Position numbers and translations under genes: made by a program. The notes under the pieces were generated by a model. That model made no database searches. It was not told where the DNA came from and saw nothing but the letters and a program-made list of their open reading frames with translations. A DNA stretch of 7,187 bases from Desulfovibrio sp. (GTDB taxonomy: Bacteria > Desulfobacterota > Desulfovibrionia > Desulfovibrionales > Desulfovibrionaceae), in the NCBI GenBank assembly GCA_031275955.1, contig JAISNZ010000060.1:1-7187 (forward strand), written 5' to 3'. Shown one piece after another: positions 6,361 to 7,187 of the stretch (position 1 is the first letter of the stretch; each line of letters starts with the position of its first letter).

Positions 6361-7187
6361 ATGCCGTTGTTTCATAACGCATCTTTTTTCCCCTGGCAAC
6401 CGCGCACTTCCTTACCCCAACAAAACGCCATGACGACTTTCCCCTTCCCCAAACCGGCGCCACGGCGCGCGCCGGCCCTGCGGACAGGTTCCGCCGCTGC
6501 CGCAAAAACCGGCCCCTCCCCGGACTCCTTCCCGCACAAGAAACCCGGGCAGAAAAAGACCCCTTCCGGAGCGGAAGACTCAGACAACAACAGAAAATTC
6601 CGCAAGCGGCATCCGGACCGGAAGATTCCCGCGCCCCACGCCCCCCGGGAATCTCCCCCAACGTCCTCCTCCCGGGAAACGCCTTCCCCGGATTCAGCCG
6701 AGACCTCTCTTCTCCTCTCGGGGATCAAGCCGGTTCTGGAACTGCTGGAGTCCGCGCCAGAACGCCTTGACAGTGTTTTTTTGCGCAAAGGCCGCCATGT
6801 GGCGGATATGGAGCGTATTCTGGACCGCTGCCGCAAATCCGGGGTCCGTTTTTCCCTGCTGGACGCGGACCGTTTCGCCCGCCTTTATCCCGGCGGGCGC
6901 CAGGGAGTGGTCGCCAGGCTTTACGAAACCGGCTTCACCCCCTTTGAGGATCTGCTGCCCGCAGTCACGGACGCCCCCCTGCCGCTACTTCTCTTTCTGG
7001 ATCAGGTGCAGGACCCCGGCAACGCCGGAACCCTGGCCCGGACTCTCTATGCCCTGGGCGGCGCTGGACTGGTCATTCCACGCCACAACGGCGTCTACCT
7101 GGGCGCCGGAGCCGCCCGATCCTCAGCCGGCGCTCTGGCCCATCTGCCGGTGGCCAAGGTTCCCAATCTGGGACAGGCCATGGACAG
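6361..7187 (+). CDS. RNA 2'-O-methyltransferase of the TrmH/SpoU (SPOUT) family, RlmB-like; 3' end outside window
   Basis: The family transfers a methyl group from S-adenosylmethionine to a ribose 2'-OH in rRNA or tRNA; RlmB acts on 23S rRNA G2251. The frame is open to the right edge (275 codons). The substrate-binding domain begins near residue 119: LLLSGIKPVLELLES, then FLRKGRH and GGRQGVVA (178-185). The catalytic domain opens with LFLDQVQDPGNAGTLARTLYALGG, whose N-x-G-x3-R (Asn221, Arg227) is SPOUT motif 1, followed by SSAGALAHLPVAKV. Motifs 2 and 3, which form the cofactor knot, lie beyond the window, so the exact subfamily is open. The first ~118 residues are Pro/Ser/Lys/Arg-rich and look disordered. 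The start is uncertain: ATG 6361 has a weak AGAAG 5 nt upstream; ATG 6430 has no binding site; ATG 6292 would nearly meet the mltD start. It is transcribed divergently from mltD. Confidence 0.88.
   Translation, partial: MPLFHNASFFPWQPRTSLPQQNAMTTFPFPKPAPRRAPALRTGSAAAAKTGPSPDSFPHKKPGQKKTPSGAEDSDNNRKFRKRHPDRKIPAPHAPRESPPTSSSRETPSPDSAETSLLLSGIKPVLELLESAPERLDSVFLRKGRHVADMERILDRCRKSGVRFSLLDADRFARLYPGGRQGVVARLYETGFTPFEDLLPAVTDAPLPLLLFLDQVQDPGNAGTLARTLYALGGAGLVIPRHNGVYLGAGAARSSAGALAHLPVAKVPNLGQAMD
6371..6399 (-). promoter_or_regulatory. Sigma70-type promoter for mltD (and probably tgt)
   Basis: On the minus strand TTGCCA (6399-6394, 5 of 6 to TTGACA) and TATGAA (6376-6371, 4 of 6 to TATAAT) are separated by exactly 17 nt. 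Transcription would start near 6364, giving a 5' leader of about 80 nt before the mltD ATG. That leader has a small stem, GAGAG/CTCTC at 6301-6317 with a 7-nt loop, too weak to call a riboswitch or attenuator. The promoter lies within the first codons of the divergent methyltransferase if that gene starts at 6361. Matches were scored by eye. Confidence 0.45.

Noticed and set aside
6372..6836. Minus-strand open frame of 154 codons (and 6347-6661) at the start of the methyltransferase gene
   Set aside because: It overlaps the plus-strand frame, which runs continuously into clear SpoU-family sequence; the minus products show no family features. The low-complexity composition on both strands explains the open frames.
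1..7187. CRISPR arrays, insertion sequences, tRNA or rRNA genes, attachment sites, defence or biosynthetic systems
   Set aside because: I looked for spaced repeats, terminal inverted repeats, transposase motifs and tRNA-like arms and saw none; SbcCD is the housekeeping repair complex, not evidence of a novel defence system.

Overview
The window is an ordinary, GC-rich (roughly 60-65% by eye), gene-dense chromosomal stretch of a Gram-negative bacterium. The Gram-negative call rests on a lipoprotein-type MltD murein transglycosylase with an outer-membrane sorting signal. Base composition, the style of the proteins and the gene order remind me of Desulfovibrio and relatives. That placement is inference and not proven by anything in the window.

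Four genes run leftward (minus strand): mltD (lytic transglycosylase, 6282-4444), tgt (queuine/preQ1 tRNA-guanine transglycosylase, 4434-3274), sbcD (nuclease subunit, 3128-1902) and sbcC (ATPase subunit, from 1899 and leaving the window at base 1). mltD and tgt are 9 nt apart, and sbcD and sbcC 2 nt apart, so each pair is surely co-transcribed. A 145-nt gap separates tgt from sbcD. I see no convincing terminator in it. It does contain a 7-bp inverted repeat abutting the sbcD start codon, plus two very short reading frames. One gene runs rightward from 6361: an RNA 2'-O-methyltransferase of the TrmH/SpoU family, cut by the right edge, with a long basic, probably disordered N-terminal extension. 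The 78-nt divergent region and the start of this gene contain a good sigma70-type promoter pointing at mltD.

Functionally, SbcC and SbcD form the Mre11/Rad50-type complex that opens hairpins and processes DNA ends. Tgt inserts the queuosine precursor at the tRNA wobble position. MltD remodels peptidoglycan, and the divergent methyltransferase modifies rRNA or tRNA. These are housekeeping genes that share a neighbourhood but no pathway that I can name.

I found no mobile element, CRISPR array, tRNA or rRNA, and no sign of an undescribed defence or biosynthetic system. The points worth a second look are small: the hairpin and mini-ORF at the sbcD start, the multi-LysM tail of MltD, the N-terminal extension of the methyltransferase, the mltD promoter lying inside the divergent gene, and the long first arm of SbcC.
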